From contig OZ017753.1 in the NCBI GenBank assembly GCA_963969365.1, positions 1,488,001 to 1,552,000 on the forward strand: 64,000 nucleotides of DNA, read 5' to 3'. Made by a program: the position numbers and the translations under genes. Below the pieces are notes generated by a model. The model saw only the letters and a program-made list of their open reading frames with translations, had not been told where the DNA came from and did no database searches. The number at the start of each line of letters is the position of its first letter. Within the stretch, counting starts at the first letter, position 1. The DNA comes from Asterochloris sp. CNOR1 (lineage: Eukaryota; Chlorophyta; Trebouxiophyceae; Trebouxiales; Trebouxiaceae). Of this stretch, positions 10,975-23,222 are shown piece by piece.

Positions 10975-12424
10975 TCAGGACAAGAGCACAACAAGAAGCA
11001 CACCAAGTACAAGGGCGACAATGAAGAGGAGCATACATTTCTTTTGCCGCACGCTGCGCTGGCTCTTGTCGGCTTTCACAAGCTGCTGCGTGCCCTCCTG
11101 CACGCGCGCTGCAGTCCGCGTCACATTAGCTTCAATATCATCAATCATGTAGCCCTGGTCATTGACCAAAGTTGCCATTTCCTGCAGCAGAAGGAATGGA
11201 GACGTCCAGCAGCTCCTAACTCAGGCTGGAGGCCCTGCCTCGTTGGGTGCACATGGTGTGTGCTCTCTGCGGACTTAGTACTTCTTGAAGGCAGTCAGCT
11301 GTTGGGGAGCCCCACGTGCAGATGAAATTTCAGGGCAGCCCTCCTGAGTGTGCAATTGTAGCCCCAGAGAAGCATGCCCCACAGCAACCCAGGTCTGCTT
11401 GTGACAGGCAAGGAGCCTCTTTCCGGTCTCCATGGATCCCTACAGCACATGTAATGCAGTCAGGGGCGCCTAGAGCTGCCCCTGCAACCTCCTACGAAAT
11501 CTGCTCCCCAGGTCGCAGGCAGGACTCCCCCAGGACGCAGGCAGGACTCCCCAGGACGCAGGCAGCACACCCTGGCGTGCCTGAAATAGCCCGTGAACCT
11601 CCTGCAGGTCCCTGTGAATCTCCTCAATGCCCTCATGTTGCTCCTGTATAAGGGCCTCCTGGTGCTCCATCTGGCCCACAAACACCGCGTCTGACTGCTG
11701 TTTCTGCTGCTGCAGCAGCGCCTGCTGCTCCACATTGTCCCCTGCCTGCTCCTGGGCCTCCGGGGCTGCCTGCTGGGAAGGCATGGTGTGCCGGGGCAGA
11801 CTGGCGGCCTGTTTGGACTCGGCACTGTCCAGGACCACACTCAACTGCTTGAGAGCGTCCTGCAGGGGCGTAGTGGCACGAACTGCTGATGTTGAAAAGG
11901 TGTGCGGAACAGCCGCCTGCTGATCACGATGCAGCTGTTGGCCACAGGCAGGTCCTGTAGTCGGCTCTTTAGATCTCAGTGCTGACTGGGCAGTCAGCAG
12001 CCGCCACCTGTCAAAACAGATGCACGGAGGACAATGATGAGGTTGTTGGTCTGAAATAATGAGTTCAGCTCCTGCTGCTCAGCTTGTGCTCTGGGCAGTC
12101 TCCTGCTTGCTGTGCAGCCTCTTGAGACCCCCCAGCTGGGCTTGGACCCACCTGCAGGTTTTTTGTGAGCTTGGCAGTCTTCTCGCTCTTCTGCTCCCCG
12201 TGCAGGTCCCGCACTTGCGTGCCCAGGCGCATGGCCTTGGCTTTGAGGTCATGCAGCCTGTTCTTGAGCCTGTCCCGTAGGTCCTGGGTGTCTGCCTTAG
12301 TCCCCAGCCTGTCCACATCCCTGCTGGCTTGGCTCAGGCCATTGTGCAACTGGAAAATGCCTCGCTCCACATCCTGCATCTCCTGCAGGGGGTGAACGGC
12401 AGAGGCTGCAGGAGGCATGTCCAT
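10975..12424 (-). CDS. Qa-SNARE syntaxin (PEP12/SYP2-like)
   Basis: Membrane-fusion SNARE of the endomembrane system. Exon 1 (12152-12424) encodes an N-terminal helical domain beginning MDMPPAASAVHPLQEMQD. The main exon (11581-11954) carries the linker and the first half of the SNARE helix (EQHEGIEEIHRDLQEVHGLF). Exon 3 (10975-11181) has EMATLVNDQGYMIDDIEANV, the Qa-type zero layer Gln in NDQG/IEANV context, a Lys/Arg cluster and a C-terminal anchor (LLFIVALVLGVLLVVLLS). A small exon between 12152 and 11954 is needed for phase; about 12010-12052 is a candidate. The intron after 11581 appears to begin with GC, because CAG|GCACGC is the only in-phase junction giving GLFQ-EMATLVND. Placement in the PEP12/VAM3 class rather than the plasma-membrane class is tentative. 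Confidence 0.85.
11515..11568. repeat. Short minisatellite in a syntaxin intron
   Basis: About 2.5 tandem copies of a 21-22 bp unit beginning GCAGGCAGGACTCCCC, just inside the intron that follows the exon ending at 11581. Confidence 0.8.
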
Positions 12425-12479
12425 ATGGCATCATCTGCTTGTCATGGGCAAGGCTTGGAGGCCTGTGCACACGCTAATC

Positions 12480-13010
12480 ATCCAAAGCTGTGCCTCTCAT
12501 CAGTGCAGGCCGCTTTATGTCTGCGCAGAGTGTGATGGAGCGGGCAATGACCTTGTTGATGCTTGACTCCTGCCCATTTGCAGCCCACGGCGCGCCCTGA
12601 GCAGCTTCCTGCAGTGCAGGGCTGGTCTACAATCTTTGTGGCTCTAAGTGCCAACTTTATGACAGGAGGAGCAGCCTCCTGAGGTGCTGAGCAGCCTGTC
12701 AGCACCTGGAATGACATATGAAGGATGGACTCAGTCAGCTTCTTCTCCAACAGGGAGCTGTGGTCGGCAAGAGCACCACCTGGATGTAAAGCGCAGCCCG
12801 GCACAGCTCAAACATTGGCGTGTAAACCCTCAGCTGCAGCAAGGTTATGCACACCTCTCAGCACCTGGCGCACAGGTGGCACATGAACATCTGACCCGCA
12901 AGGCCCTCAGACTCCCAGACCGATTTGCACATTGTGAAGAAGTGGGGGGACCAGTAGCTTTGCCCTCAACACTGCTGAATATGCTGAAGCTGGACCTCAA
13001 CGGAGGCTGA
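12480..13010 (-). pseudogene. Exon-like relics between syntaxin and IBtk genes
   Basis: Several minus-strand stretches look protein-like but do not join in phase: MCKSVWESEGLAGQMFMCHL (about 12870-12940), VYTPMFELCRAALYIQ (about 12782-12829), SLLEKKLTESILHMSF (about 12710-12760) and SSINKVIARSITLCADIKRP (about 12510-12570). The middle two lie in different frames with no plausible intron between them. Not recognised. Either a decayed gene, or a functional gene whose splicing I misread. The 5' region of the adjacent syntaxin and IBtk-like genes must also lie here. Confidence 0.3.
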
Positions 13011-13295
13011 CACCAATACGCCGCCCGAGCTGCTGCGGTCAGCTTATGTTAGCATGAATTTTCACATCTGGACAGTTCATGCATGTGTCTACCAAGCTGG
13101 GTCCCACAGCTTCCTGCAGTCACGCTGAGGTGGTGCCATGCATTTTGGTGCAGGCATGGGTGAGGTGGGAGTTGCTCCATTGCTTCATGCGGTGAGGCCA
13201 AATGAGCAGTTCTTGCAGGAGACAGCCAGCTTGCCCTCTGATGCCTGTGTCATAGACTGCTGCGACATTTCCCAGTCATCTGTCGCTCCCTCCAG

Positions 13296-16200
13296 GCTTG
13301 GCGCAACGATGTCTCTGAGCTGAGATGCTTGGTGGAGAGTGGGGCGCCTCTTAACGTCCAAGACACAGAGACTGGCTGGTGCGTTGCTGCATGTTTTGCA
13401 CTGCTGGCATGCTGGCTTTGGCTGCAGGCTGGATCAGCACTGTCTGGCATTCCCTCGACGCTTTGCTGGCACACCTCATGCGGCCGGGCATACAGAGGAT
13501 GCCAGAGGCAAAGCATGGAGCATGCCTGGCTTCTGTCTGCAGGACGGCGCTGCACCGGGCGCTGTACTTTGGCCACTTCCGCTGCGCAGCAGTGCTGCTG
13601 GAGGCTGGAGCATCGCTCACAGTATTGGATCACAAGGTGTTCACCCAGTTCAGACAGCTAAGCTGGCTGGTTCCCTGCTGGTGTACCACGGAGCAGTGCA
13701 GCATCTGCCTGCTCAGAGCTGCATTGAAAGCTACATTCAAGCTGGCTTGAACAGTCGTCATCGAAGGCTGGCTGTACGCCCTGTAAGGGGATGTCAGCTC
13801 CTGGCTGCAAAGGCACTGAGGTCCTTGCGGGCAATTTACAGTGACTGCCACAGAGGCTCTCGACAGTGGCCCCTGCCCTGCAGGAGCGCACTCCCCTGGA
13901 CTTGCTGTCCTCTGACCTCAGTTGCTACCTGGCCGCGGCAGGGGGCCCCTTGCAAGGGCAGGTCTTCAGCTGGGGCAATGGCTCAAACTATCAACTGGGC
14001 ACAGGGGCAGAGGGTCTGCAGCTGAGCCCTGTCAGGCTGGACAGCCTGCATGAGGCAAGCATTGTGCAGGTGGCGGCTGCCAAGTTCCACAGCGCAGCCG
14101 TCACGCAGGATGGGCGCCTGTTCACCTGGGGTTTTGGCCGTGGGGGACGTCTTGGTGAGCAGGGGTGGCTGCTTCAGCCCCAGGTCACTGACAGGCCCGA
14201 AGAGCGTCCTGGTCTTTCAGTCGGGTTGCTGCTTCAGCCACTGACAAGCCAGTGCCTGCCTGTTGCACAGATTGACTTTGAAATGTCCAATGTGTCTGTT
14301 TTGTCTCATTGCTCCGCACAGAAGGCTAGTCTGCACAGAGCATATCGGAAGGGGCTAACCAGCACTGGCTGCACAGTGGTCACAAAGCCAGGGAGCGAGT
14401 GGCTTGGAGCAGAAGTGCATGCTGCAGGTCATGAGGGCTTCCACATCCACAGCGGCGAGTCTGCCGTGATTGTGCCCCGCCAGGTGGCACTGGGCTTGGG
14501 GCGCCGCCGCGTGACGGCTGTGGCCACCGCCAAGTATCACACAGTGGCGCTGACAGATGCAGGCGAGCTGTTCAGCTGGGGCAGCAACCGCGATGGGCGG
14601 CTGGGCTATGCTGCTGTGGACACGCAGCCGACGCCCCGCAGGTGCTGAAGCAGGCTGTGCATCAGCTGTCGCTGTTAGTGGTTGGTGACTGCTGACTGCC
14701 TCTGTGTGCCAGTGCCTTGCTGCTGCCGATGCAATGGCCTTTGTCTTCGCCTCTGATTCCCTGCAAGCGCTGGAGTGGTCTGCATTTTGTATGTTGCCTT
14801 CAATGACGCAAGCACAAGCTGGCTTCAGCTGCCGCCTCTCGCCAAGCGACAGCGGTCCACAAACTTCGCCCATACCCGCGTTGTTATTCTAGCGATGGCA
14901 TGTTGACCAGCATAATTAAGGCCAAGCTGCAGCCAGCAGTTGTGCTGCCTCAAGTGGAAGCCGACAGGAGCTCCACACTTCAAGTTGCTGGCCTGTGCAG
15001 GGTGTCTATGCTCAAGCAGCATGTGCTGTGCATTGCTGCGGCCAACAAGCACTCCGTCGCAATTGTTGAGGGCGGGACTGTCTTCAGCTGGGGTGCCAAT
15101 GACCAGGGGCAGCTGGGGTATGGCACTTCAGACTCTGCCTCCAATGCTGTACCGCGGCTTGTAGAGGCCATGAAGGTGAGCTAAGCTGCGTATTCAGGTC
15201 CTGAGATGATCTTCCTAGGCCTTGTCAGAGTCTCTTGTGTGGCCTGCAGCTAGTGTGGCCTGTGTAGCCACACCAAGGAGTTGCACAGGGCAAGGCCCTG
15301 CTGCCGCAAAACTGTCCAGCTGGTGGTGTTTGCCCATGCTGCTCAGGGACATCCTGTGCACCATTGCCAGATGGGATCGTGCTGGGGTCGTTGCTTGTGC
15401 ATGAAGCCATTGAGGACACAGTGTGTTACTGCTTGGATGCATCCAGCCTGCCTGGTGCTGTGCTGCAGGGCAAGCAGCTGGTGGCCGTCGCTGCTGCCAA
15501 GCGCCACACAGTCGTCCTCACAGCCAGCGGCGATGTGTACACCTGGGGACACCGCGCAGTGACCCCACGCAGGCTGCAGCTGGCAGGTGGGAACTGCACT
15601 ACCACTGCTGCGGCAATATGCTGCCGGCTGGCAGAGGCTGATCAGGGCATGAAACCGCGCCTGCTACAGTCATTGGCACTATTGTAGCAGACCTCTGGTC
15701 CTTGGTGCAGACAAAGCCGTCTGAGCAACTTGCCGAGATACTGTCAGCGCCCACTTTCAGCATGCGAGCGACATGTCTGCAGGTGCCCGGGACGTGGCAC
15801 GCTCTGCAGCAGGGGCAGGCACCTCTGCTGGCTGGGAAGTAGTGTTTCACAAGGGACAGAGCGAGATGAACCGTCCCCATGCAACAGCCATCACAGCCGG
15901 CGCTGCACACAGTTGCTGCCTGACCCGCACCGGCGCGGTGCTGGCCTGGTGCAGCTGGGATCCCCAGCTGAATGTGCAGGAGGTGCAGGGCTGCCTTGCA
16001 GGGGTGCCAGTTGTGGCCCTGGCTGCTGGTGAGCTGCAGCTACTGATGCACTGTGGAGCTGGCCTGCTTGAGGCCTATCTTCATGTGCCCACGCAGGTTG
16101 GGTGGACATCTGGCACCTTCATCATGGGCATGCGCACAGAGGCTTGCCGCGTAGTCATGTTCTGAGCCACAATTCATCACTTGCCAGCTTCTCCACTGCT

Positions 16201-19200
16201 GTGCACATGCTGCCAGTGCACTATCGCCTAGGAACTGAACACTTCCTGTCTTTGCAGGCAAGTATCGCACAGCTGTGGCCACAGGGTCAGGCGATGTCTT
16301 CATGTGGGAGGGGCTGTCCAAGCAGCACCCCACCCTGCGGCGGCGCCCCGACACCGCTGATGTGCCAGGGGAGCGCATCAGCAGCGGCCTCCCTGCGGCA
16401 CAGCGCCCAGCTCAGACCACCCCTGCCAATCTGGAGCAGCAGCTCACGCCTGCACTGCCTTGCAGCAGCAGCAGTGGGCAGCTGCTGGATGGAGGTCACA
16501 GGGGGAGCAGCCATGACGGAGGCTCCGCTCCGAAGCACCGTCGTGGCGACAAGGCCAAGCTGCTGCACATGATCACCCCTGAGAGGTCAGCTGGCCACAT
16601 ATCCACTTTGACTCAGACACAGGCGCAAATCAGCTTGGACGCTGTGCAGCAATGCCACCTGCACGGCGAAGCCAGCAGCACATGCTTGGGTCGTTGCTGG
16701 TTCCAAGCATGATGCTGTCTACCTGCATACCTTTACGCTTGCTCTGCGCTGCCGTGCCCCCCTGCTGTCATGTCCCTGTCCCATCAGAATCCTTCCCCTT
16801 GCAGGGTGGAGGGAGTCAAGAGGGTCACCAAGGTGGCAGTGGGCGAAAAGCACTCCCTGGCCCTTCAGTCCTGGTGTGTGGCCCCAGTGGGCCTCCAGTT
16901 GCCCTCGGTGGCGGCTGCAGCGGGCCTGGGGCAGCCTGTTCGCCCTGCCGTGCAGTCAGACGATGAGGACGCCGCTGCCATTCAGCAGGTGCCCACCACA
17001 CCGATGCCTGAAAGCCAGGGCCTGCGCATGGCTTCCCAATCCCTGCTTCCCTGATGGCTGCATGTCCTTGCACCCAGGACAAGCGCAGCAGATGCTGAGG
17101 CAGCTTCATCACTACCCTATGGGCTGACTACAGAGCTGCCCTGCTATCAGGCTTGCTTGGTGGCGGTCAGTTATATTCAGGATAGGTGCTTCTTCGGTGC
17201 CAACAGCCCTTGCTGCCCGCCCCTGGCCAGCAAGGGCTGTTGGCACCAAAGAAGCACCTTTCCTGATATCATCTTATCCCCAGCCTGCTGCAAGTCGCTG
17301 TGACCATACAATCTGCTGTTACAGGGCATGCAGGAGGATGCAGAGTGGACTGCTGCTGCTGACCAGGCCGTCGACGGGCGCCCTGCTGTGGCGCCGCCCC
17401 CAGCCCCTGAGGGCGCTGCCTGCTGGCCTGCCAGGGAGTACTGGATGCAGCTGGAGCAGAGCTATGAGCAGGTGCTGGCAACTCAGCAGCACGTCGAAGC
17501 AGAGTGAGGGCCTCTGCTTCTGACCCTGCCATTGCACTTATGAGCCGGCTCTAGCAAGATCCCAGCTGGCTCTGGGTTTGGCCCTGAGTGTTGGGCCTGC
17601 TTTGTCTGGGCCCTGGCATATTGCAGCAGCAGGGCATCACCTCATTCCCCAGGGCCTCAAGACATGCAATCCTTGGGGATTTCCATGGATTTTGTACTGC
17701 CAGGCGATTTAGTGAAGGATCCCATCTATGGACAGCTGCTGGGAAACATTGTGGACGCTTTGTGCTTTGTCACTTCAAGAGGCCTACTGTGCCTGCAGGC
17801 TGCTGGGTGACGCCCTCCCTTACACCCCAGACGGTGCAGGCCTTAGGGGCAGCGCCAGCAGCAGGCGGGCAGCTGTGCCCTCCCTGCAACGCCTGTGCGA
17901 ACGCAGCGTGGCCCAGCGCCTAGTGGAGCTGCGCACAGTGCTGCAGGTCATGGAGTACGCAGATGCTGCTGGGGCAGAGGTCCTTAAGCAGTACTGCATG
18001 GCGGTGAGCTTTGCCTCACTGCTGGCATGCAGCACTTGTGTGTTGGTGGGGGACCCCCAATTCATGTGAGCCCTTGACAGCCTCTGTGCCTACCGCCGTC
18101 GCTGCTCTGACATGCCAGTCATGCAGTGCTGCCCTGCTGCACCTCGAATGCAGCCTTTCAGTGTCTGCACATTTATGTGCCAGACGTCTGCTGTGATTGG
18201 GCCACATGTGTTGCCGACTCCATACTTTCCGTATTTACTGCGATGACCTGCTGTGCCCTGCAGGTGGCGCTGAGCAACCTGGATGCTGTCCTAATGGAGG
18301 CGCGCGGTGTGGCAGACCAGATGCCCCACCGCCTGCTGCATGAGATGGAGCAGCTGCAGCAAGGGGCAGCACCCCTGCCAGCTGGGTATGGACTTGCTGA
18401 GGGCAGGCAGGGTGCCATGTTGTCGCTGCCGGTGCCCCATGCCCGGCGGCGGCCCACAGCAGCGCCTGTTGACATCGGTGAGACCTTCTACAGTGCCAAA
18501 CAATTCATGGCTGCCCCAGTCTGATCAGGCACCTTGGCTGTCTGTTGGGATGTATCTGTCTGCTCCCTGCTGCCTCAGTGTCTGTTGTGAGGTGGCAATG
18601 TCCCTTTGTGAAGACACCCTTTGCAAGCTGCTGCCAATTTGTACCAGTACCTTGCAGCTTCTGTCTGTGTGGCACATCTGCAGGCCGCCCTGATACCGGC
18701 GAGCACAGCTCCTTGCTGGCAGCCCAGCTCTCTGGAACCATTGAAGCTTCCCCTCTGAGCACCAGCAGCAGCAGCAGCCTGGCTGAGCGCAACATGAAAC
18801 ATGCCCAGGAGGCTGCTGATGCAGCAGCCATTCAGCGACAGGCATGTGAATGGCGACTGTGTGTGGGGGGTTTCTGTTTACATTGCAGACTGAGCTTAGG
18901 CCAAGGGTGCACCTTGGCGTGCCTCCCTGCGAGTCGCAGCCTCACCATCTACAGTTTGTGGGCATGCTGCCTGCAAGCATTTTGCAATCAGATTGACTTG
19001 AGCACATTGCACACCCACAGCAACATGCCACGTCTCTCATGCAGAATTGCTCATATTGCTGCAGGTGCGCATTCTGCGCAAGAAGCTGCAGCAGATTGAA
19101 CACCTGGAGCAGCGGAGCAGCTGCCAGCTGCCACTGGACACTCAGCAGCGGGCCAAAGTCACGCAAAAGTGCGCTGTGACAGCAGCCCTGGCTGCACTGG

Positions 19201-22200
19201 AAGGCGGGGCTCCCTTGTCAGAGGCTCAGCGCCTGTTGCTGGGGAGGGGGCTGGCAAGCGCAGGCAGCACTGCATCTGTAACGCGCAGCGGCTCTGGGGA
19301 GAAGCCGGTTCTTCCCGCTGGGGGCAAGTCGCGACAGGCTGGCAGCGACGGCAGCAGGCCTGCAGCGGCTCTGCCAACCACTGAGGGGGAAGGCCTGTCA
19401 GCTGAGAGGCCCATGTCAGGCCCTGTGCCGGGGCAGGCGGGCCAAAAACACATGGCAGAGGCTGCAGCAGGCCCCTCGGGCCAGCAGGGAGGCTCCCAAC
19501 CAGGCACCAGCCAGGCTGGCAGTGCAGGTGGCGCCCCCGTGCCACCCCCTGCCACCACGTCTGGCAGGAGCCTTCTGTCTGCGGCTCTGGCACCCAAAGC
19601 CAGCAGTATCACCACCAGCCCTGGGCAGCAGCAGGGCTGGCCGGACCTCCTTGCAGCTGCCCACAGCTCAGCCCCTCTGGCCACTGCTGCTGGCACTGGC
19701 TCTGGCAAGAAGGCAAAGCCTGGGTTGCGGCGAGGGGGGCTGTCCATGTTCCTGTCAGGTGTGCTCCTGTCATCTTGACGAGTCACAGCCCTCTGACAAT
19801 CAGCAGAGGTCATTGGCCGAGACAATGGCGTGCACAGGACACTTCCTGCCTTTTGTTTGTGTGGCAAGGCACTTTGCTGCCTGAATCTGAAGCAGCACCT
19901 TCTCCGTCATTTAACGCCATGTACGCACCTGTGAGTGCACCTCAAGCTGAGCCTGTGTGCTGGGCTACTGCACCGCTCCACAGCTGCTCAGCATGTGGTC
20001 TTGCACCTGTGCAGGGGAGATGGAGCAGCCTGCACGGGAGCCCTCGCCCCAGCCCGCGCCTCAGCCAGCCCAGGAGTTCCGCTGGGCGGCTGCCTCGGAG
20101 AACTCTGGCACCTTGGTGAAGACCTCCCTGCGCGACATCCAGCAGCAGGAGGCCTCTGCTGCAGCAGCAGCTGCTGCCTCTGACAAGGGCGCCAGTCGCA
20201 CAGGTGAGCGTTGCAAAGAGCAGCACCAGGCGCTGATGCATGTAATGTCACTGCTCGGTGCGGAGCATGCTGTGTGCTCGGGCTGTGTCTGGCCAGCAAC
20301 ACTGTCACCTGTGCAGTGTAGCGTGCCAATTACATTGCGTGCTGCAGTGGTGCTCAACACTCATCAGCCTGCACATGTGCCATTTGAGCTTTTGAGCACG
20401 AGGCCGCCCCCCAGGCTGACCAGCACGTGCTGCCTGCAGGCTTCCGTGGGGTTGCAGCCCCCAGCAGCGGTGGTAAGCCTCCCACTCCTGCACGCGAGGG
20501 ACGGGCTCCGCAGGCAGCGGAGGCGCGCATGTCTCTGGGACGCTTCATGGGCAGCGCTCCCAAATCCGCACCCATTGCCATGGCTGGCAGCGCCTCAGCA
20601 GCGCCAGTCGAGCTCAAGGTGCACTGATGGACGCTGCTGGCACTGCAGCTCCCCGTCAAGCTAAGACCAAGCTGGCTCTACCCCCAGTGCTGGGCTGTAA
20701 TACACTTGCTGGATGACTGGCTGATGTACTGTGCTTGGGTCTCAGCAGCAGTCAGAGCTGTGCAGGGGCAGCTGCATCCTAAGCAGGCAGCCTGCAACCA
20801 TCCAATAAGACCAGCTTGGAGGGATCCTCACCTGCCGGCGCTGCACACAAACTGCTGAACATTCATCAGGGAAGGTAGGACACCCCAGGGCGGCAAGACA
20901 TGCAAGGGCACTCAAGTCCAGGCGACAGCATGACAAGACAGACTCAGCGCTGCCCAGAAGCTGCTGCATTGTGACGCGGCACCTAGAGCAGCACTATTCA
21001 AGGGATGGAAGGGCACTGTTGGGCCATATCCTCCCACTTGACACCCAGTGTCCGTCACGCTCAACCATTCTATCTGCAGGCGCCAGCATGGGGTGGTGGG
21101 GCTCAGGGCAGCAGTCCCTCCGCAGCTGAGGGCGCTGCCCAGCCGGCGCCGGTCCCTGCCAAGCTCAGCCTTCGTGACATCCAGATGGAGCAGGAGGCAG
21201 TGCGCGAGAGCTGCAGCCGCAGCTGGGGAGCGCTGGGGTCCTCCCCTGGCAGCGGCGGGAACGCAGGGAGCCACTTTGCACATTGGTGAGCGCTCTAGCT
21301 TAGTGCATATGGTTGCGGCCCGTCCCTGATGTGATGCAGGGGGCGACCTTGCTCACAAGTGAGTGCTGGTGTTAGAAATAAAGATGCTCAAGCCACGGGG
21401 CGCAGCGTGCCCCGTCCTCTGCGCATCAAGTGGGAACGTCAGCAGCAAGTCTCATGTGATGGACCCTCCTGGCGCAGGAACGTGCAGTCAGGGGGTGCTG
21501 TCCCTCCTGGCAGCTCCCCGGGGGCGCTGTTTCCATCCGGCAGCAGCCCAGGGGGCAGCAGGAAGGTGTGGACACCCAGCCCCCAGAGCAACAAATGGTA
21601 CATCAAGGTGGGCCTCAAAAGGTTGCAGTCACAGCTTGTTGGCTTCACCAGCTCATGATCTCCACCAGCAACAATCATTCTCTGTGCTGCTGGTGCTCAG
21701 CAGTGAGCCCGTCAGGGAAACTCAGCCCTGGCACTGTCAGCTTGCTGCCACGTAGGCTCTGGCTCCTTGCAGTCCTGTACAGCATCGCAACCAGCCACCT
21801 GCACAGCTCAATTCTCAAGCGGCTCCGAGTCTGGTACACCTCGTGCTTGCATCCTCAAGTTTGGTGCACACTGATTATGCATCCTCAAGTTTAGTCCACA
21901 TTCATCATGTGTGCAGGAAGAACGCCCGGTGGTGCCGTTGGAGGTGATCCAGTCGGAGGAGGCGCGCGAGCTGGAGGCTGCCCAGCAGGCTCTGCAAGAG
22001 CAGCAGCAGCAGGCCGCCGCAGCCCGGGCAGCCGCATCTGCTGAGCAGGAGGCTGAGCAGCAGCGGGACAAGCGCCGCAGGCAGCAGCATGCCAGGCGGC
22101 AGCGCAAAGCTGCTGCGGCGGCGGCAGCTGCTGCTGCTGCTGGGGGCCCAGACAGTGATGAGGCTGCCAAGGCTGGGGAGGCAGCCGATGCCCTGCGGGG

Positions 22201-23002
22201 CCAGCAGCTGCACAAGGCTGGTCCAGCCACAGCTGCTGGAGGCCCTGACAGCATTGAGGCTGCCAAGCCTGGGGAGGCAGTAAACGCCCCGCGGCGCCGG
22301 CAGCAGCGTAGGCCCAGTGGCGGCCTTGCTGACCAGAGCCAAGATGGCGCTGCACAGCCTGCAGAAGGTGGCAATTCTGGAAACTCAGATGCAGTGGGAT
22401 GTACCTCAGACGATGCAGGGGTGCAGGAACGGCGCTCAGCTGCTGCTGCAAAGGGACCCAACAGAGGCCATGGTAGGGCCCGCCCTAAGGATGTGGTTGC
22501 CCCTGGCGTGAGACACAGGCAGCGGCGTCTGTCAGGTGCTGGCACTCCTAGGGAACAGCAGGCTGCTTCTGCTGAGGAGCCTGCCATGGCTGTCAGGCCC
22601 AGGACCGCAGGCAGGGGCAGCTCCGGAGACCTGGCTGCTGCTGCACGCAGCAGTCAGCCAGCAGTGCTTACCAATGGTCAGCGCCGCCCTCCCTCTGCCA
22701 GGCCAAGGACTGTGGACAGGGGCATGCTTAGGCATGAGCAGGCTGCTGCTGCTCAGGCGAGTCAGTCGGTAACAACACGCGATGAGGAGGCCCCTGCCTG
22801 TGCCAGGCTTGCATCTGCGGGCAGGATCAAGGGGCAAGCAGCCCCCAACATTCTTACAGTGGCCAGGCCCAGGGCTGCTGGGCAGCCCAACAAGCCGGCA
22901 CTGGCGCCAGCTGCAGCCAGCACCTCTGCCGTGCCGGCCACAGCAGAAACCCAGGGCCCTGCACCTCGCCAGGGTGGCGTGCCAGGAGGGCAGCTAGGAT
23001 AG
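13296..23002 (+). CDS. Ankyrin/RCC1-repeat protein, IBtk-like
   Basis: Large scaffold related to plant homologues of inhibitor of Bruton tyrosine kinase. Ankyrin exons 13296-13378 and 13543-13636; RCC1-propeller exons 13884-14154, 14427-14641, 15001-15175, 15469-15586, 15783-16028, 16258-16585 and 16805-16988, with repeated blades such as VFSWGNGSNYQLG, LFSWGSNRDGRLGY and VFSWGANDQGQLGYG. Later exons include 17799-18003, 18264-18477 (helical region after a BTB position), 18684-18841, 19065-19758 (VRILRKKLQQIEHLEQR, typical of the plant family), 20019-20203, about 20443-20626, about 21081 onward (SLRDIQ motifs twice) and 21917-23002 (Ala/Gln-rich, Lys/Arg-rich tail). Roughly 1,500 aa. No BTB core was recognised. 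The start codon lies upstream of 13296 in an exon I could not fix. The intron after 18841 begins with GC. Likely a cullin-adaptor-type or regulatory scaffold (inference). Confidence 0.85.
17178..17265. repeat. Near-perfect intronic hairpin (38-bp stem, 12-nt loop)
   Basis: The arm at 17178-17215 and the arm at 17228-17265 are reverse complements over 38 nt with two mismatches, separated by a 12-nt C-rich loop. It lies inside an intron of the IBtk-like gene, between the exon ending at 16988 and the next one at about 17325-17340. No coding potential. It may be a precursor of a small RNA or a young inverted repeat. Confidence 0.9.
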
Positions 23003-23222
23003 TATGAAACATATGTACCTCCCCTGATATTCACCTGCAAGCACTGCTAACTCAACTCTCCTTAACATCTATGTATCCCTCCTTTTTCTGTTGTGCCAGT
23101 ACAAAGGGCCCTGCACATTTTGCCCGGCGCCTTCCTGATCATTCCAATAATTTTGGCGCAGACCCCTCCAGTTTCCAGATTGCTACTGCCTATGCACTGC
23201 CCATGTAATCACAGGACGTCTT

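Noticed and set aside
21808-22587. 259-codon Ala/Ser/Arg-rich open frame on the minus strand
   Set aside because: Shadow of the Ala/Gln-rich last exon of the IBtk-like gene.
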